A DNA stretch of 64,000 nt from Ascoidea asiatica (taxonomy: Eukaryota > Ascomycota > Saccharomycetes > Ascoideales > Ascoideaceae). Every line of letters begins with the position of its first letter. Positions within the stretch are counted from its first letter, which is position 1. Both the position numbers and the translations under genes were made by a program. The notes below the pieces were generated by a model. It made no database searches, was not told the DNA's origin, and saw only the letters and a program-made list of their open reading frames with translations. Shown piece by piece: positions 1-9,295 of this stretch. Location: NCBI GenBank assembly GCA_001600695.1, contig BCKQ01000002.1:806001-870000 (forward strand). Direction: 5' to 3'.

Positions 1-875
1 AATCTTTGAATTTAAGTCATAATAGTATCTTGCTTATTGAAAATTTATCTCCTTTGTTGAATTTAACTACATTAGATTTATCCTATAACAAAATTTCAAT
101 TTTAGTCAATCTAAATAGTTTGAAAAATTTAAAAAAACTTTATTTATCTTTCAATGATATATATGATTTATCTTCATTAGATAAACTAGAAAATTTAATG
201 AAATCTTTAAATACTCTATTTTTAAATAATAATCAATTAAATTCCTTACCTCCCGTACTAACTCATTTCACTAACCTAAAACATTTATCAATTGGATTTA
301 ATAAAAATTTATCAACTCTTAATAATATTCCAGATTCAATTGAATATATTTATATATTTGGTCACAAGATAAAGCAAGTTGATATTAATATTTTTAAGTC
401 TACAAAAATCAATAAAAAACCAAAATTACTAATGAATATTAATGATTACAGTAGACTTGAAGATGTATCTAGTTTTGAGCAACAACTTTATGTTGGAGGA
501 TTTTATGAAACTAATAGTCCATGTACCTTCACTAATTCTAAAGAAAAAAGTTTTAAAAAAAAAGATTCAGAATTATTAATTAGAAATTTGGAATTTTATA
601 ATATTGAAATTTTTTATTGTGGTCGTTGGTTGATGAATCAACCATATTTAGATTTATTAAAATACATTGAAGAAGGTGTACCAGGTATTTTTGATGAGGA
701 ACTGAATTATTCTGATGAGGCTTATGATGAGGCTAACTATGATTATGATGAGGCTAACTATGATTATGATGAGGGTAATTATGATTATGATGAGGCTGAT
801 TATGATTATGATGATGATAATTATGATGGTCTTTATGGTCAAATTTATGGTTATACTGGTAATGATGATTATTGA
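1..875 (+). CDS. Leucine-rich-repeat protein with acidic Asp/Tyr-rich tail, 5' end outside window
   Basis: The reading frame is open at the left edge (first full codon at base 3) and has no start in view, so only the C-terminal ~290 residues are here. The first ~110 visible residues carry LRR units of the LxxLxxLxLSxNxI type (for example 'LTTLDLSYNKIS' and 'LNTLFLNNNQLNSLP'). A non-repeat region of ~120 residues follows, containing 'YVGGFYETNSPCTF' and 'FYCGRWLMNQPYLDLLKYIEE'. The protein ends in tandem Asp-Glu-Ala-Asn-Tyr-Asp-Tyr heptads and a Gly/Tyr-rich tip. LRR arcs usually bind other proteins; the partner cannot be told. I do not recognise the family: it could be an F-box/LRR protein, an Sds22-like regulator or a fast-evolving LRR protein. 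No signal peptide or membrane segment is visible in this part. Confidence 0.7.
   Translation, partial: SLNLSHNSILLIENLSPLLNLTTLDLSYNKISILVNLNSLKNLKKLYLSFNDIYDLSSLDKLENLMKSLNTLFLNNNQLNSLPPVLTHFTNLKHLSIGFNKNLSTLNNIPDSIEYIYIFGHKIKQVDINIFKSTKINKKPKLLMNINDYSRLEDVSSFEQQLYVGGFYETNSPCTFTNSKEKSFKKKDSELLIRNLEFYNIEIFYCGRWLMNQPYLDLLKYIEEGVPGIFDEELNYSDEAYDEANYDYDEANYDYDEGNYDYDEADYDYDDDNYDGLYGQIYGYTGNDDY
726..830 (+). repeat. 21-bp coding tandem repeat (DEANYDY heptads)
   Basis: Five head-to-tail 21-bp units lie at 726-746, 747-767, 768-788, 789-809 and 810-830. The first two are identical, the next two differ by one or a few bases, and the last is degenerate. A half unit precedes them at 714-725. They encode DEANYDY, DEANYDY, DEGNYDY, DEADYDY and DDDNYDG. 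Copy number probably varies between strains because the unit is in frame. Confidence 0.9.
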
Positions 876-2064
876 TTTGTTATGGGTGATTTCTGATCCT
901 AAATTTCAGTTTTAGTTTAAATTTTCAATTTCTCATTTCTAGCTTGTAACGTCTAACCTCTTTTTTATTCATTTTCGTACTTCATTGACTAAAATATAGT
1001 AAACATAATAAGTCTTAATATTATTAGGGTATGATTGTTGTAGAAAAGAGCTAACATCAAAAAAATTACGCTAGGCAATTAATTATTAAAAATGAAGATG
1101 GTTCAATTGTCGAAGGATGGTTCAAATGAGTTGGATAAAATCAAGACTATCATTTTCGTGTTAATTTATCTGTTTGATTGAATTTTTTTTCTTTGATTTA
1201 AGTTTATGACTAAATGTTAGTTTGATTCTTATGTACTGAAATAATATATATTTTTTACAAGATCTTATTTCATCTTGAGTATTTTAAAGATTAATTTTTC
1301 AGACAGTAGTAAAATTTTGTTTTAGATCTTCAAACTTGATAAGAGTTTCGTATCTTGAATGGTGCAAGAATTATATTTTAGTCTATTGATTGAAGTTTCA
1401 TAAAGGGATAAAAAAAAAAGGGGTAGGAAAATATTAATACTGTATACAATCAGAATTCTTTCTTTGAATGTTCTTGTTTCTTGAATTATCAAATTCTGGA
1501 ATTGAATTTGAAAAAAATAGTCTGACACTGAAAATTTTATCTGAAGTTGATAACCTTTTTCAACAAATTTTTCATCCAATTAAACAGAATTTCTATTTGA
1601 GTCATATATTTAGTTTTAGTTTTGAATTAGTTCAATTGATTCACAAATACGAAAAACTCTTTAGGACCTGCTATAAAACATTCTTAAACGAAGCAACCTT
1701 TATTTTTTAGTAAAAAGAAATGAAATGAAATGAAATATTAACAAATTATATCACAATTAGGCCTAGATAATGAAAGTTGATCTTTTTATTTTCGCGTTTA
1801 TTTAATTTCTATAACTTCAGATAGTCATGTGACTTTGCATGTGGCCAAATGTACCTTTTTATACATTTATCTACCTCTAAATACTGACAATTCCGGGATC
1901 TTCCGGTTGGTTTTTGTGGTTCACTCAGGGCTCTATTTTAAATAGGTGGCGTATATTTTAACTGGTAAAATGTTGCTTCAATATGCTAAAGTGAATTTGT
2001 TTAATTAAACTATTCTATATTTCTATTTACAGTTCAATAGTTTTTATTTAATACTATACAAAGA
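876..2064. other. Intergenic region between convergent genes, no gene supported
   Basis: This is 1.2 kb between the 3' ends of the LRR gene and MRH4. Short open frames at 1322-1579 (-) and 1468-1710 (+) have no recognisable content. The right part holds a small GC-richer patch with TCATGTGA near 1825 and ATTCCGGGATCTTCCGG near 1891-1907. It is long for a convergent spacer, so a decayed gene or an unseen non-coding RNA is possible, but nothing in the sequence proves either. Confidence 0.5.
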
Positions 2065-3915
2065 TTATGATAAAGGAATTCCCCTTTTGATAATTTTCGG
2101 TAGACCTTTTATCCAACTTTTATTTTCATTTTTATTCACAATTAAAAAGCATCTTCCACTTTGATTCATTCTTCCAATTCTTCCAGTTCTATGAAGTAAA
2201 TCAATTGAAGTTTTTGGAACATCATATAATACTAAATTTTTTATATTATTAAAATTTACACCTCTTGCTAATAAATCAGTTGTTAATAAAATTTTCATTT
2301 TAATTGGTTTTTTCAATTCTGTATCTGATAAAGTTATATTATTATTAATTTCTGATAAATCTTCAATTTTTAATTCAGGGTTTAACTTCAATTTGTTTTC
2401 TAATCTTACATCATTAATTGTCCTTGCTGGATTTATGAAAAGTTTTAATTGACTTAATCTTTCTTCTATTGTATTACCTCCCATTAAAGTTGTAACATCA
2501 TGCCCATATTTTTCTCTTAAAATTCTACTTAAATCTTCAATTTCTGCTTTCTCATTAACAAAAATTATACATCTTTTTTCATAATTTTTTTCAGTTCCAT
2601 CCATATAAATTGCATAAAGACATTGTGCCAAAGCTCTTAATTTAGATCCATTATATGGAGTTATTGAAGAATCAATGATTCTAAATTGAATATTTCTAGG
2701 TAATTTATGTAAATTAGATGTTGCTATTGGTATTAATTTATCTATTCCAAACATTCTACTCATTGTTTTATTAAATTCAGAAGGTATTGTAGCTGAAACA
2801 AATACTAAATCTTTTAAATTTTTTTGTACTTTTAATGTTTTCATTGTTTCTGCAGACCAAGAAAGATCCATCAAAGTATCTGCTTCATCAACAATACAAT
2901 AACGTATTGATGAAAATAATTGTTGAGGCTGAGTGATTGAATACATTTTGGAAATATAATTGAATCTATTTGGTGTAGTCACCAAAATATCTATTCTATT
3001 TAATGCTTCTTTAGTAGAACTAGTAAATCTGAAATTTGCAATAAAATCCGGAATTGGAATATTTGAATCAAGTTTAAATATAGATAAATTTAAATCTTGA
3101 AATAAATTTTCTTTTAAATCTCTATAAACTTGATCAACTAATTCATGTGTTGGTAATAATATAACTGAATTTATTCTTGGATTTTTATCTGATCCACTCA
3201 TTGAAAGTTGATCTTTTCTTAAATTATTTAATAATGGAATCAAATATGCCCAGGTTTTTCCAGATCCTGTTTCTGCAGCCATTGTATATATCTTTAACTG
3301 ATTTGGATTTAATCTATCTTCTTTTAAAATTTCTTTAATTGCAGAAACTTGAATTGGTGTAGGTTTTATTATATCTTCTACTTCTAATTCATTTGTTTTT
3401 AATGCTGGTAAATTATAATTAATTATTGAACTTTTCATAATTCTATCCACACAAAATGAACGTACTTCTGGTAAAATCTTCAATGCTTGAAAATTTGTTA
3501 TTTTTTTAGTTAAATTCTCATTTTTATATTTAAGTTTAGAATCAACATCTTTTAAAAAATTTTTAGACCCAAATCCATATCCATAACGTTGATCATGTTG
3601 TTCTGGTTTATGTTTATCATCCTTATTAGTTTTTTTAACAGGAGATTCTAATTTTGTTACTTTTCTTGTTTTAGATACTACTGGGCTAAATCCGGTTTTA
3701 CCTGCAAACTCTTTTTTAGAATTTGATTTAAATTGAGGTTTCCTATTAAAAGATTTTCTGGAATCATTTTTTTTTGAATTAAAATTATTTTTACTTGACT
3801 TTTTAAATCCACCTGATGAAGGTCTTGCATAACTATTACTACTTGTATAAGAAAGGTGTCGCAATGACGGTTTTAAAAGGCCATTGGTATTTCGAGAAAT
3901 AAAACTTAGAAACAT
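2065..3915 (-). CDS. MRH4: Mitochondrial DEAD-box RNA helicase Mrh4
   Basis: ATP-dependent RNA helicase; in yeast Mrh4 works in the mitochondrial matrix on assembly of the large ribosomal subunit. All helicase motifs are present in the 616 residues: PTPIQ (185-189), Walker A AAETGSGKT (213-221), PTHELV (255-260), DEAD (343-346), SAT (374-376), TTDLLARGV (545-553) and HRTGRIGR (575-582). The first ~30 residues are rich in Ser, Arg, Asn and Leu and almost lack acidic residues, as in a mitochondrial presequence. A basic Ser/Asn/Lys-rich linker follows to ~100. The insertion between motifs IV and V (about 500-540) is longer than in generic DEAD-box proteins. The ORF starts at an ATG 3915-3913. 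The region before the Q motif (RYGYGFGSKNF...) and the length (about 560 residues in S. cerevisiae) fit Mrh4 rather than Mss116. Confidence 0.9.
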   Translation of the reverse strand: MFLSFISRNTNGLLKPSLRHLSYTSSNSYARPSSGGFKKSSKNNFNSKKNDSRKSFNRKPQFKSNSKKEFAGKTGFSPVVSKTRKVTKLESPVKKTNKDDKHKPEQHDQRYGYGFGSKNFLKDVDSKLKYKNENLTKKITNFQALKILPEVRSFCVDRIMKSSIINYNLPALKTNELEVEDIIKPTPIQVSAIKEILKEDRLNPNQLKIYTMAAETGSGKTWAYLIPLLNNLRKDQLSMSGSDKNPRINSVILLPTHELVDQVYRDLKENLFQDLNLSIFKLDSNIPIPDFIANFRFTSSTKEALNRIDILVTTPNRFNYISKMYSITQPQQLFSSIRYCIVDEADTLMDLSWSAETMKTLKVQKNLKDLVFVSATIPSEFNKTMSRMFGIDKLIPIATSNLHKLPRNIQFRIIDSSITPYNGSKLRALAQCLYAIYMDGTEKNYEKRCIIFVNEKAEIEDLSRILREKYGHDVTTLMGGNTIEERLSQLKLFINPARTINDVRLENKLKLNPELKIEDLSEINNNITLSDTELKKPIKMKILLTTDLLARGVNFNNIKNLVLYDVPKTSIDLLHRTGRIGRMNQSGRCFLIVNKNENKSWIKGLPKIIKRGIPLS

Positions 3916-5141
3916 ATTTCAAATAAATTTAATTCATTTACACAGTCTTCAGTTTTAAAAATTATCCATTCTTCTTTTCAATTCTGATCTCAAAATAAGA
4001 TTGTTTTCTATCAAATAAAATTTAATTTTTCATTTGGAAAAGGAATTATTCTAGTTCCGACCTTTACGGTTAAATTTATTCCTAAAATCAGCTGACTGAA
4101 AAGCAAATTATTATTCTGGGTACATTCCGGTTTATAGTACATTCCCTGATTATTGGAAGTGTCGAAAAAAAAAGTCCAGGCTTTGAGTTAAGAATAATAA
4201 AAGAAGTGATTCAATCTAATCAATGATTGTTAATCAATGAAAACAAAAAGACTTAATCCTAAAAAGAAAGAAGAACCTCAAGAGAATCAAGTAACTTCAA
4301 TTTACTTTGGATTTTTGTTTTTAAAGAAGAATTGAAAGAAAAACTTTGATATAATGAAAAGCCTGTTTGTTTACAAGCGTGCAATTTGAATAATAAATTA
4401 ATTGAAAAGCAAGAAGTTGAAAAAGTATGAAACTGAATATATAAAAGAGAGAAAGAATATAAAAATTTGATATATGATGTCCTTTTTAGATTTAAATAAA
4501 ACCCTTCATGATATGCTTACCAATTTTAGCCAATTCAACTTTTTTAAACATTGAACTAAAGAAATAAGTTTGAAAGCTATCTGGTAATACTGAAAATGAC
4601 TAAAATTGAATCCAAAAAGCTTCTTTATTTTCCTTTACTTGGACTAATCTGACAACCTAATTTGTTTAATTTGATTGAAATTGTTTAAGAGTTTGTAATT
4701 AGTTTTTCATCAATGTTATTATTTATTAGTGATAAAAATTGATGACTTTGAGAAGGATCAAGCTTTGTAGAAGGCTTGGAGCCCTATTCTCGGGTTTATA
4801 CGAGAGCTGGGATAATAGCCTAGGACTCTTACAGTGGGCTAACAAAATTAGCTTGAGCAAGAAGAACAAACTCCAATAGAACCGTGAGGCACTAATATTA
4901 GAGATTAGAGTCAAAAGGGAAAATAGCAAAATAGCAAAAAAAGGAAAGTTTGATATTAGACAAATTATTATCTGGGACTGTTAGTAGAAATACTCTTATT
5001 ATTGTAGAGAATCATCTAATTGAAGAAGTTTTTATCAATATAAGTGAATCAGTGGAACAAACTGATTTCAGAATATTCATGGATAACATTTATAGGATCA
5101 AAAATAAAAAGCGAACAAAGAAATTCTACCAGTTGCTATAG
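3916..5141. other. Divergent promoter region MRH4 / PER1
   Basis: This is 1.2 kb between the two start codons. TCAGCTGACTGA is at 4089-4100; the same 12-mer recurs at 52738-52749. A GC-richer patch at about 4775-4830 contains a short inverted repeat (TCTCG ... CGAGA around a GGTTTATA loop). No gene is supported apart from the short upstream ORF listed separately. A longer open stretch from 4950 begins with TTG and is not considered a gene. Confidence 0.6.
5079..5141 (+). other. Upstream ORF ending directly at the PER1 start codon
   Basis: ATG at 5079 opens a 20-codon frame (MDNIYRIKNKKRTKKFYQLL) whose TAG stop at 5139-5141 is followed at once by the PER1 ATG (5142), giving TAGATG. If the PER1 mRNA starts upstream of 5079, scanning ribosomes would meet this uORF first, and PER1 would depend on leaky scanning or termination-reinitiation. 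Whether the transcript includes it is unknown. Confidence 0.4.
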
Positions 5142-6230
5142 ATGAAATATTTTACATTTGGAATTGTGCTTTTATGTCTTTTAGAATGGGTTCATTCTTC
5201 TCCTGGTGATAAATTACAGGTTTTCAAAGATTGTGTTGAAGCTTGTAAAGATTTATCATGTGAGTTTCCTCCTGTTCGTGATCCAAATAATGAGTTTTCT
5301 CATTTAAGTTATTTTGATAAACCTCCATTACCATTACATTTAAAATTATTATTATGGGATTGTCCTTCAAGTTGTGATTTTCAATGTCAAAAAATTATAA
5401 GTGAAATAAAAAGGTCAAGAAATGAAGAACAATATCAATTTCATGGAAAATGGTATTTTAGAAGAGTTTTAGGATGCCAAGAATTCTTTAGTTCAATTTT
5501 TTCAATATTTAATTTTATAAGTCATTTTTGTGGTTATAAATTACTTCAAGATTATAGAAAGTCAAACAAAAAGTCCTTATCCCCTGAAATTACAAGATTA
5601 ATCAATCGATATGTTTTTATTTCAATTGTTTCAATGCTTGCTTGGTTTTTTAGTACTATATTTCATATTAGAGATTTGAGTGTAACAGAAACTTTAGATT
5701 ATTATTTTGCAGGTGGAACTGTTGTATCAATGTTTTATGCAATTACTGTAAGATGCTTCAAGTTATTCTTGAATGAAAATAATAATAAATTAAAAAAGTT
5801 TACAACAATTTGTGCAATATTATATTCATGTCATATATTAAGATTAATTATAAATTGGGGATATAATTATAATATGAGATTTAATATTATTATTGGACTT
5901 TTTCAATATTTTGAATCATTTTATCTTGGAATTACTACATTTAAAAAACATTGTGATGAAAATTATTTGAGAATAAATAAAGATGGAAAAAAAAATAAGG
6001 TGAAGAAATATCAAATAACTAAAGAAAATTATTTTCATTTGATGCCAATTTTTTTAGTTATATGTGTGACGTGTGGAATGTCATTTGAACTTTTTGATTT
6101 TTCTCCAATTTATGATCTTGTGGATGCTCATTCTATTTGGCATGCAACAACAGTTATACCTGGTTATGTTTGGTATAAGTGGATGATATTTGATTGCAAT
6201 AATATGAGAAGAAATAACAAAGAATCTTAA
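5142..6230 (+). CDS. PER1: GPI-anchor remodelling phospholipase A2, Per1/PGAP3 family
   Basis: Per1 removes the sn-2 acyl chain of GPI anchors in the ER so that lipid remodelling can follow. The 362-residue product (about 357 in S. cerevisiae) begins with a cleavable signal peptide (1-19, ending WVHS). A Cys-rich lumenal domain follows to ~112 (CVEACKDLSC, DCPSSCDFQCQ). Several hydrophobic spans then fill 113-345. Conserved histidines of the Per1/CREST hydrolase superfamily are present: FHIRD with His175, and DLVDAHSIWH with His330 and His334. The C-terminus is short and basic (MRRNNKES); a di-lysine signal is not evident. The gene faces away from MRH4 and is preceded by a uORF whose stop touches this ATG. 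Confidence 0.92.
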   Translation: MKYFTFGIVLLCLLEWVHSSPGDKLQVFKDCVEACKDLSCEFPPVRDPNNEFSHLSYFDKPPLPLHLKLLLWDCPSSCDFQCQKIISEIKRSRNEEQYQFHGKWYFRRVLGCQEFFSSIFSIFNFISHFCGYKLLQDYRKSNKKSLSPEITRLINRYVFISIVSMLAWFFSTIFHIRDLSVTETLDYYFAGGTVVSMFYAITVRCFKLFLNENNNKLKKFTTICAILYSCHILRLIINWGYNYNMRFNIIIGLFQYFESFYLGITTFKKHCDENYLRINKDGKKNKVKKYQITKENYFHLMPIFLVICVTCGMSFELFDFSPIYDLVDAHSIWHATTVIPGYVWYKWMIFDCNNMRRNNKES

Positions 6231-6750
6231 ATTTTTATCTCTTTTTATTTTTATTTTAAATTTTTATTCAAGTTTTATTCAAGTTTTATTCAATTTTTTG
6301 TTATATTTTTTTTTTTGGCTATCGTATTGTACAGTACTGTAGTGTAATATTCATATATTCGTAGCACTTTTTCGATATAAAAGTGAAACGGTGTTTAGGT
6401 GCTTAGTTATTTTTATCTCGAGTTAATTAAAATAGCTTAATTTAATACTTACTCGGATTAAAATTTCAAATAAATTTTCTTCAGATCGAAAGTGAAGCCA
6501 TTTTTCAACTTATAGGAGATAAAGGAAAGAGGAGAAAGGAAATATTTATTAAGTTCAATATATTGAAATAATTAAGAATAATTATAAAAGCCATTGAAAC
6601 AAAATTAAATGATTTAAAGGAATAGATTCTAACTATTTAAAACACCAACAAAACCAGAATAGAAGCAAATAAGCAAAAAAAAGCAAACTTAAGTAACTAA
6701 AGGAATTAATGGAAATAGTATGAAATGAAATTATAACTTTTAAAAAAGAT
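6231..6750. other. Convergent 3' spacer PER1 / SUI1
   Basis: This is 520 bp holding both 3' UTRs. It contains an imperfect 11-bp tandem repeat (TTTTATTCAAG, three units, about 6262-6295) and a perfect 12-bp palindrome TACAGTACTGTA at 6330-6341. No gene is seen. Confidence 0.6.
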
Positions 6751-7242
6751 TTAAAATCCATGGATTTTAATATTCTTTTTATCTAAACCAAGCTTTTCAG
6801 TTAAAAATTCGAGGACCTTAGCACGCTGGTCACCTTGTAATTGGATAACTTCTCCCAATTCTTTATCTTTAACGATATTACCATTACAGGCAAAATCTTT
6901 TTTTAAAGCTTTTAAAATTCTTTTAAAGTCATAATCTTCTGATAAACCTTGAACAGTTGTTAATGTTTTACGACCATTACGTTGTTGAATACGAATATGA
7001 ATGTAATTTCTTGGTTGAGTATCGTCGTCACCAGTATCGGCAAAAGGATCTTTATTTTAAAATATATTATTATTGTTAGTATTTTTATTTAATTTTAAAG
7101 AATTCTTGAAACATTTTAGAGTTTTTATTTTTTTATCATTACTAAAAGGACAACTAGCCAACTAGCCATCATTAATATAAAAACCCAATAAAAGATAATA
7201 TTAATACATACCAAAAGCTTTGAGGTTCTCAATAGAAGTCAT
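6751..7242 (-). CDS. SUI1: Translation initiation factor eIF1 (Sui1), two exons
   Basis: eIF1 binds the 40S subunit near the P site and enforces AUG selection. The gene is split. Exon 1 is 7242-7212 (ATG, 31 nt, MTSIENLKAF plus one base) and exon 2 is 7049-6751 (299 nt, stop TAA at 6753-6751). Joined they encode 109 residues, against 108 in S. cerevisiae, ending in the diagnostic KKNIKIHGF. Other family signatures are DPFADTGDDDT across and after the junction, YIHIRIQQRNGRKTLTTVQG, KKDFACNGNIV and VIQLQGDQRAKV. Codon use is richer in GC than in the neighbours (ACC, GTC, AAG), as expected of a highly expressed gene. No single open frame covers it, so an ORF-only search misses it. Confidence 0.95.
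7050..7211 (-). other. SUI1: Spliceosomal intron of SUI1
   Basis: A 162-nt intron with 5' splice site GTATGT (7211-7206), canonical branch-point TACTAAC (7081-7075) and 3' splice site AAG ending at 7050. The branch adenosine at 7076 lies about 26 nt before the 3' splice site. It interrupts an Asp codon after its first base. Splicing restores the conserved AFDPFADTGDD sequence. Confidence 0.95.
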
Positions 7243-8782
7243 TCAATGATATCAGAAAAAGGATAAATAATAGATTAGAGCCAAATCAATAAACAAATAG
7301 TTTTTGTTGTTTTTGTTGAATTTTTTAAAAATTAAAGATAATAGCAAAAAAAAAAATAGAAGTAAGAAAAACAAAAAGAAATCGAAGCAGGAAGAGGAAT
7401 TTATATTATTTGTGACTCTCAGAATTGCTGTTGTCTTCCAATTAGTTTCTAGCATCGCTTCTCTCTTAGGGAGGCGCATGACTTGGCAGTTAAAGTTGCT
7501 TGGTCAGGTGCAGAGCTTCAAAAATAAAATACAATTGCTGCTCGGATACACGTGACTTTTTTTAAAGTTGCTTTTTCAAGAAGATCCACAGTTCTGGATT
7601 CTCAACTTTTTTCAAAATAATTCTATTTTTACTAGTCTGTGGGTTTCAGAGAACTCCGAATAACAAGCAGTAGAATAACAGGGTAACGTTAACTTTGATA
7701 GAGAAAAAAAAATAAGTGTATTTCTCGAAGACATCGGAAGTTAACCTGAAAATTATTGTGCGAAAACTACCAACAAAGGGAAACAAGAAGAAAAAGAAAT
7801 GAATAAGATTAAGAAAAGCAAATAAAACTTTTCATTAGGCATGGAGCAGATTGTATATAAAGAAATATAATCAAAAGTGATAAAAAAAGATAAATCAAAA
7901 TCAGAATCAGAAAAATTGGTATGTAGTTTGGGATAAGTTGAATAATAATTGATGATGATTAATTCAATTCGCATTTTATACTTCGATTGTTTTTAAAAAA
8001 TATGAAATTTTTCGACTTTAAAAATACCTTGCTACGTATAATAGATTATTATAAGTGATTATAAATAATGGCTATACTGTTATATGGATAAGATTCAGAT
8101 GGGGGATAGTTATAAGGAGGAAATTTTGCCGAGGATATTTAAATAAAGGATTTTGATTTTAAACACTACTAATGAGGTTTTAAATTATTGTGATATTGTA
8201 GCCGTCAGATATTGTTGCCGTTTGTAATTATCATAACTTTTTACAAAAGATCCGAATTAGTTCTTCTTCTTTCTATTTTTTTTAATTTCTGTATTGTGGG
8301 TGATTATAAGTTCAACATACATAGATGAATGGTCTGAAGTTAAAAAAAATATATGTTTTGTTACTTCGAGACCTTCTTGAAAATAAAATTAGCTGGGTTT
8401 GATACTTTTAATTTCAATGACTTTTGATATTCACTTGGATAGAAATTACAGAAACTTGGATTTCACATTATTCTAAAATCTAAGATAAGAAACCTACAGT
8501 TTTACTTCAATCCTTAATGTTGAAAAATCAAGAACTATCTTTACAATCCAAAATATCAGAATATAAATTTATCACATACTTTCTTTTCTTTTTATTTTTT
8601 TTATTTTTTGAAACTTCAGTGTCTAGAAAGAACTTGAAAAACTGAAATTATTAATATCACTCGGGTTCATCTTATCTAGCACTATTCTAACAACCCAATT
8701 AATGTGTTACGATAAATTTAACTCAAACTTCAGTCAACATTTATCAAATAAAATAACAAATAAATAAGAAAAATTAATAAAA
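7243..8782. other. Divergent promoter region SUI1 / duplicated unknown gene
   Basis: This is 1.5 kb. A Cbf1/E-box-like site is listed separately. Between 7400 and 7560 the base composition is noticeably less AT-rich, consistent with the SUI1 promoter. From about 8440 the sequence belongs to the left arm of the inverted duplication. Short open frames at 7252-7479 (-), 7304-7555 (+) and 7753-7974 (-) show no recognisable content. Confidence 0.5.
7549..7556 (-). promoter_or_regulatory. Cbf1-like E-box (GTCACGTG) upstream of SUI1
   Basis: GTCACGTG on the minus strand fits the Cbf1 consensus RTCACRTG and lies about 310 bp upstream of the SUI1 ATG. In many yeasts outside the whole-genome-duplication clade Cbf1 takes part in control of translation genes. 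Binding here is an inference from the motif only. Confidence 0.4.
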
Positions 8783-9290
8783 ATGAGTTCAGTTGGGGTT
8801 TCTTATGATTTGACAAAGCCTACGAATCAAGTTATTAAGAGATTGTATGAACTATTAATGAATGGTAAAAAGTCTTTTCCAAGAGTTGATCTTGCCTTTG
8901 AATTTGTGATTGATCATTATACAAACGCTAGATATTTAGTAGTAATTGCAAATGACCCAGAATTTACTTTAAATAAATTCAACTTAGTAACAATAAATGC
9001 AACAAAAAATAACCTAGATGGAAATGGTGATATTGCTGCAGTAAATAAAATGCCATTCTCAATTTTCAGAGTTTTACACCGAACTGAACATTTTATTGTT
9101 TATGCATTTGATAGTGAGACTGAAAAACAGCTTCATTTATATATAATGATAGAAAAAGATGATGTTTATGAAAGATTTAATTTTCATGGAAAAGCAACTG
9201 TATCTGGCTCTGATCGTTGTTATACAATATCTTATAAACCTCCAGATGTGACTCAACAATTTTCACCACTTCAATATCTGTACTCGTACT
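8440..9290 (+). repeat. Left arm of an inverted gene duplication
   Basis: This arm pairs with the minus strand of about 10676-11540. Homology begins upstream of the gene (ATTACAGAAACTTGGAT, then AACTCAAACTTCAGTCAACA against ACTCAAACTTCAATCAACA), runs through the whole coding region and fades near the stop codon. The portion 8769-9196 (428 bp) is identical base for base to 11203-10776. Sequence on both sides is clearly diverged. Confidence 0.88.
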
Positions 9291-9295
9291 TATAA
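8783..9295 (+). CDS. Unrecognised protein, copy A of an inverted pair, altered C-terminus
   Basis: 170 residues, intronless, soluble-looking (no signal peptide or membrane span), mixed charge; I do not recognise the family. The first 138 codons are identical in DNA and protein to copy B (10668-11189, minus strand); after that the copies diverge. Copy A carries one extra base relative to copy B in the stretch GTGACTCAACAATTTTCACC. As a result its last codons read QFSPLQYLYSYL. In the +1 frame copy A would read FHHFNICTRTYKQL and stop at TGA, which matches copy B's HRRFNIRAYISRHL. The annotated end is therefore probably a frameshifted tail of recent origin. The upstream ATG context (AATAAAAATG) is shared by both copies. 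Function unknown. Confidence 0.75.
   Translation: MSSVGVSYDLTKPTNQVIKRLYELLMNGKKSFPRVDLAFEFVIDHYTNARYLVVIANDPEFTLNKFNLVTINATKNNLDGNGDIAAVNKMPFSIFRVLHRTEHFIVYAFDSETEKQLHLYIMIEKDDVYERFNFHGKATVSGSDRCYTISYKPPDVTQQFSPLQYLYSYL

Noticed and set aside
1322..1710. Overlapping small frames on both strands between the LRR gene and MRH4
   Set aside because: No recognisable motif, mutual overlap and composition like the surrounding non-coding DNA.
4950..5141. 63-codon open frame immediately before PER1
   Set aside because: It opens with TTG; only its last 20 codons follow an ATG. Kept solely as a uORF.
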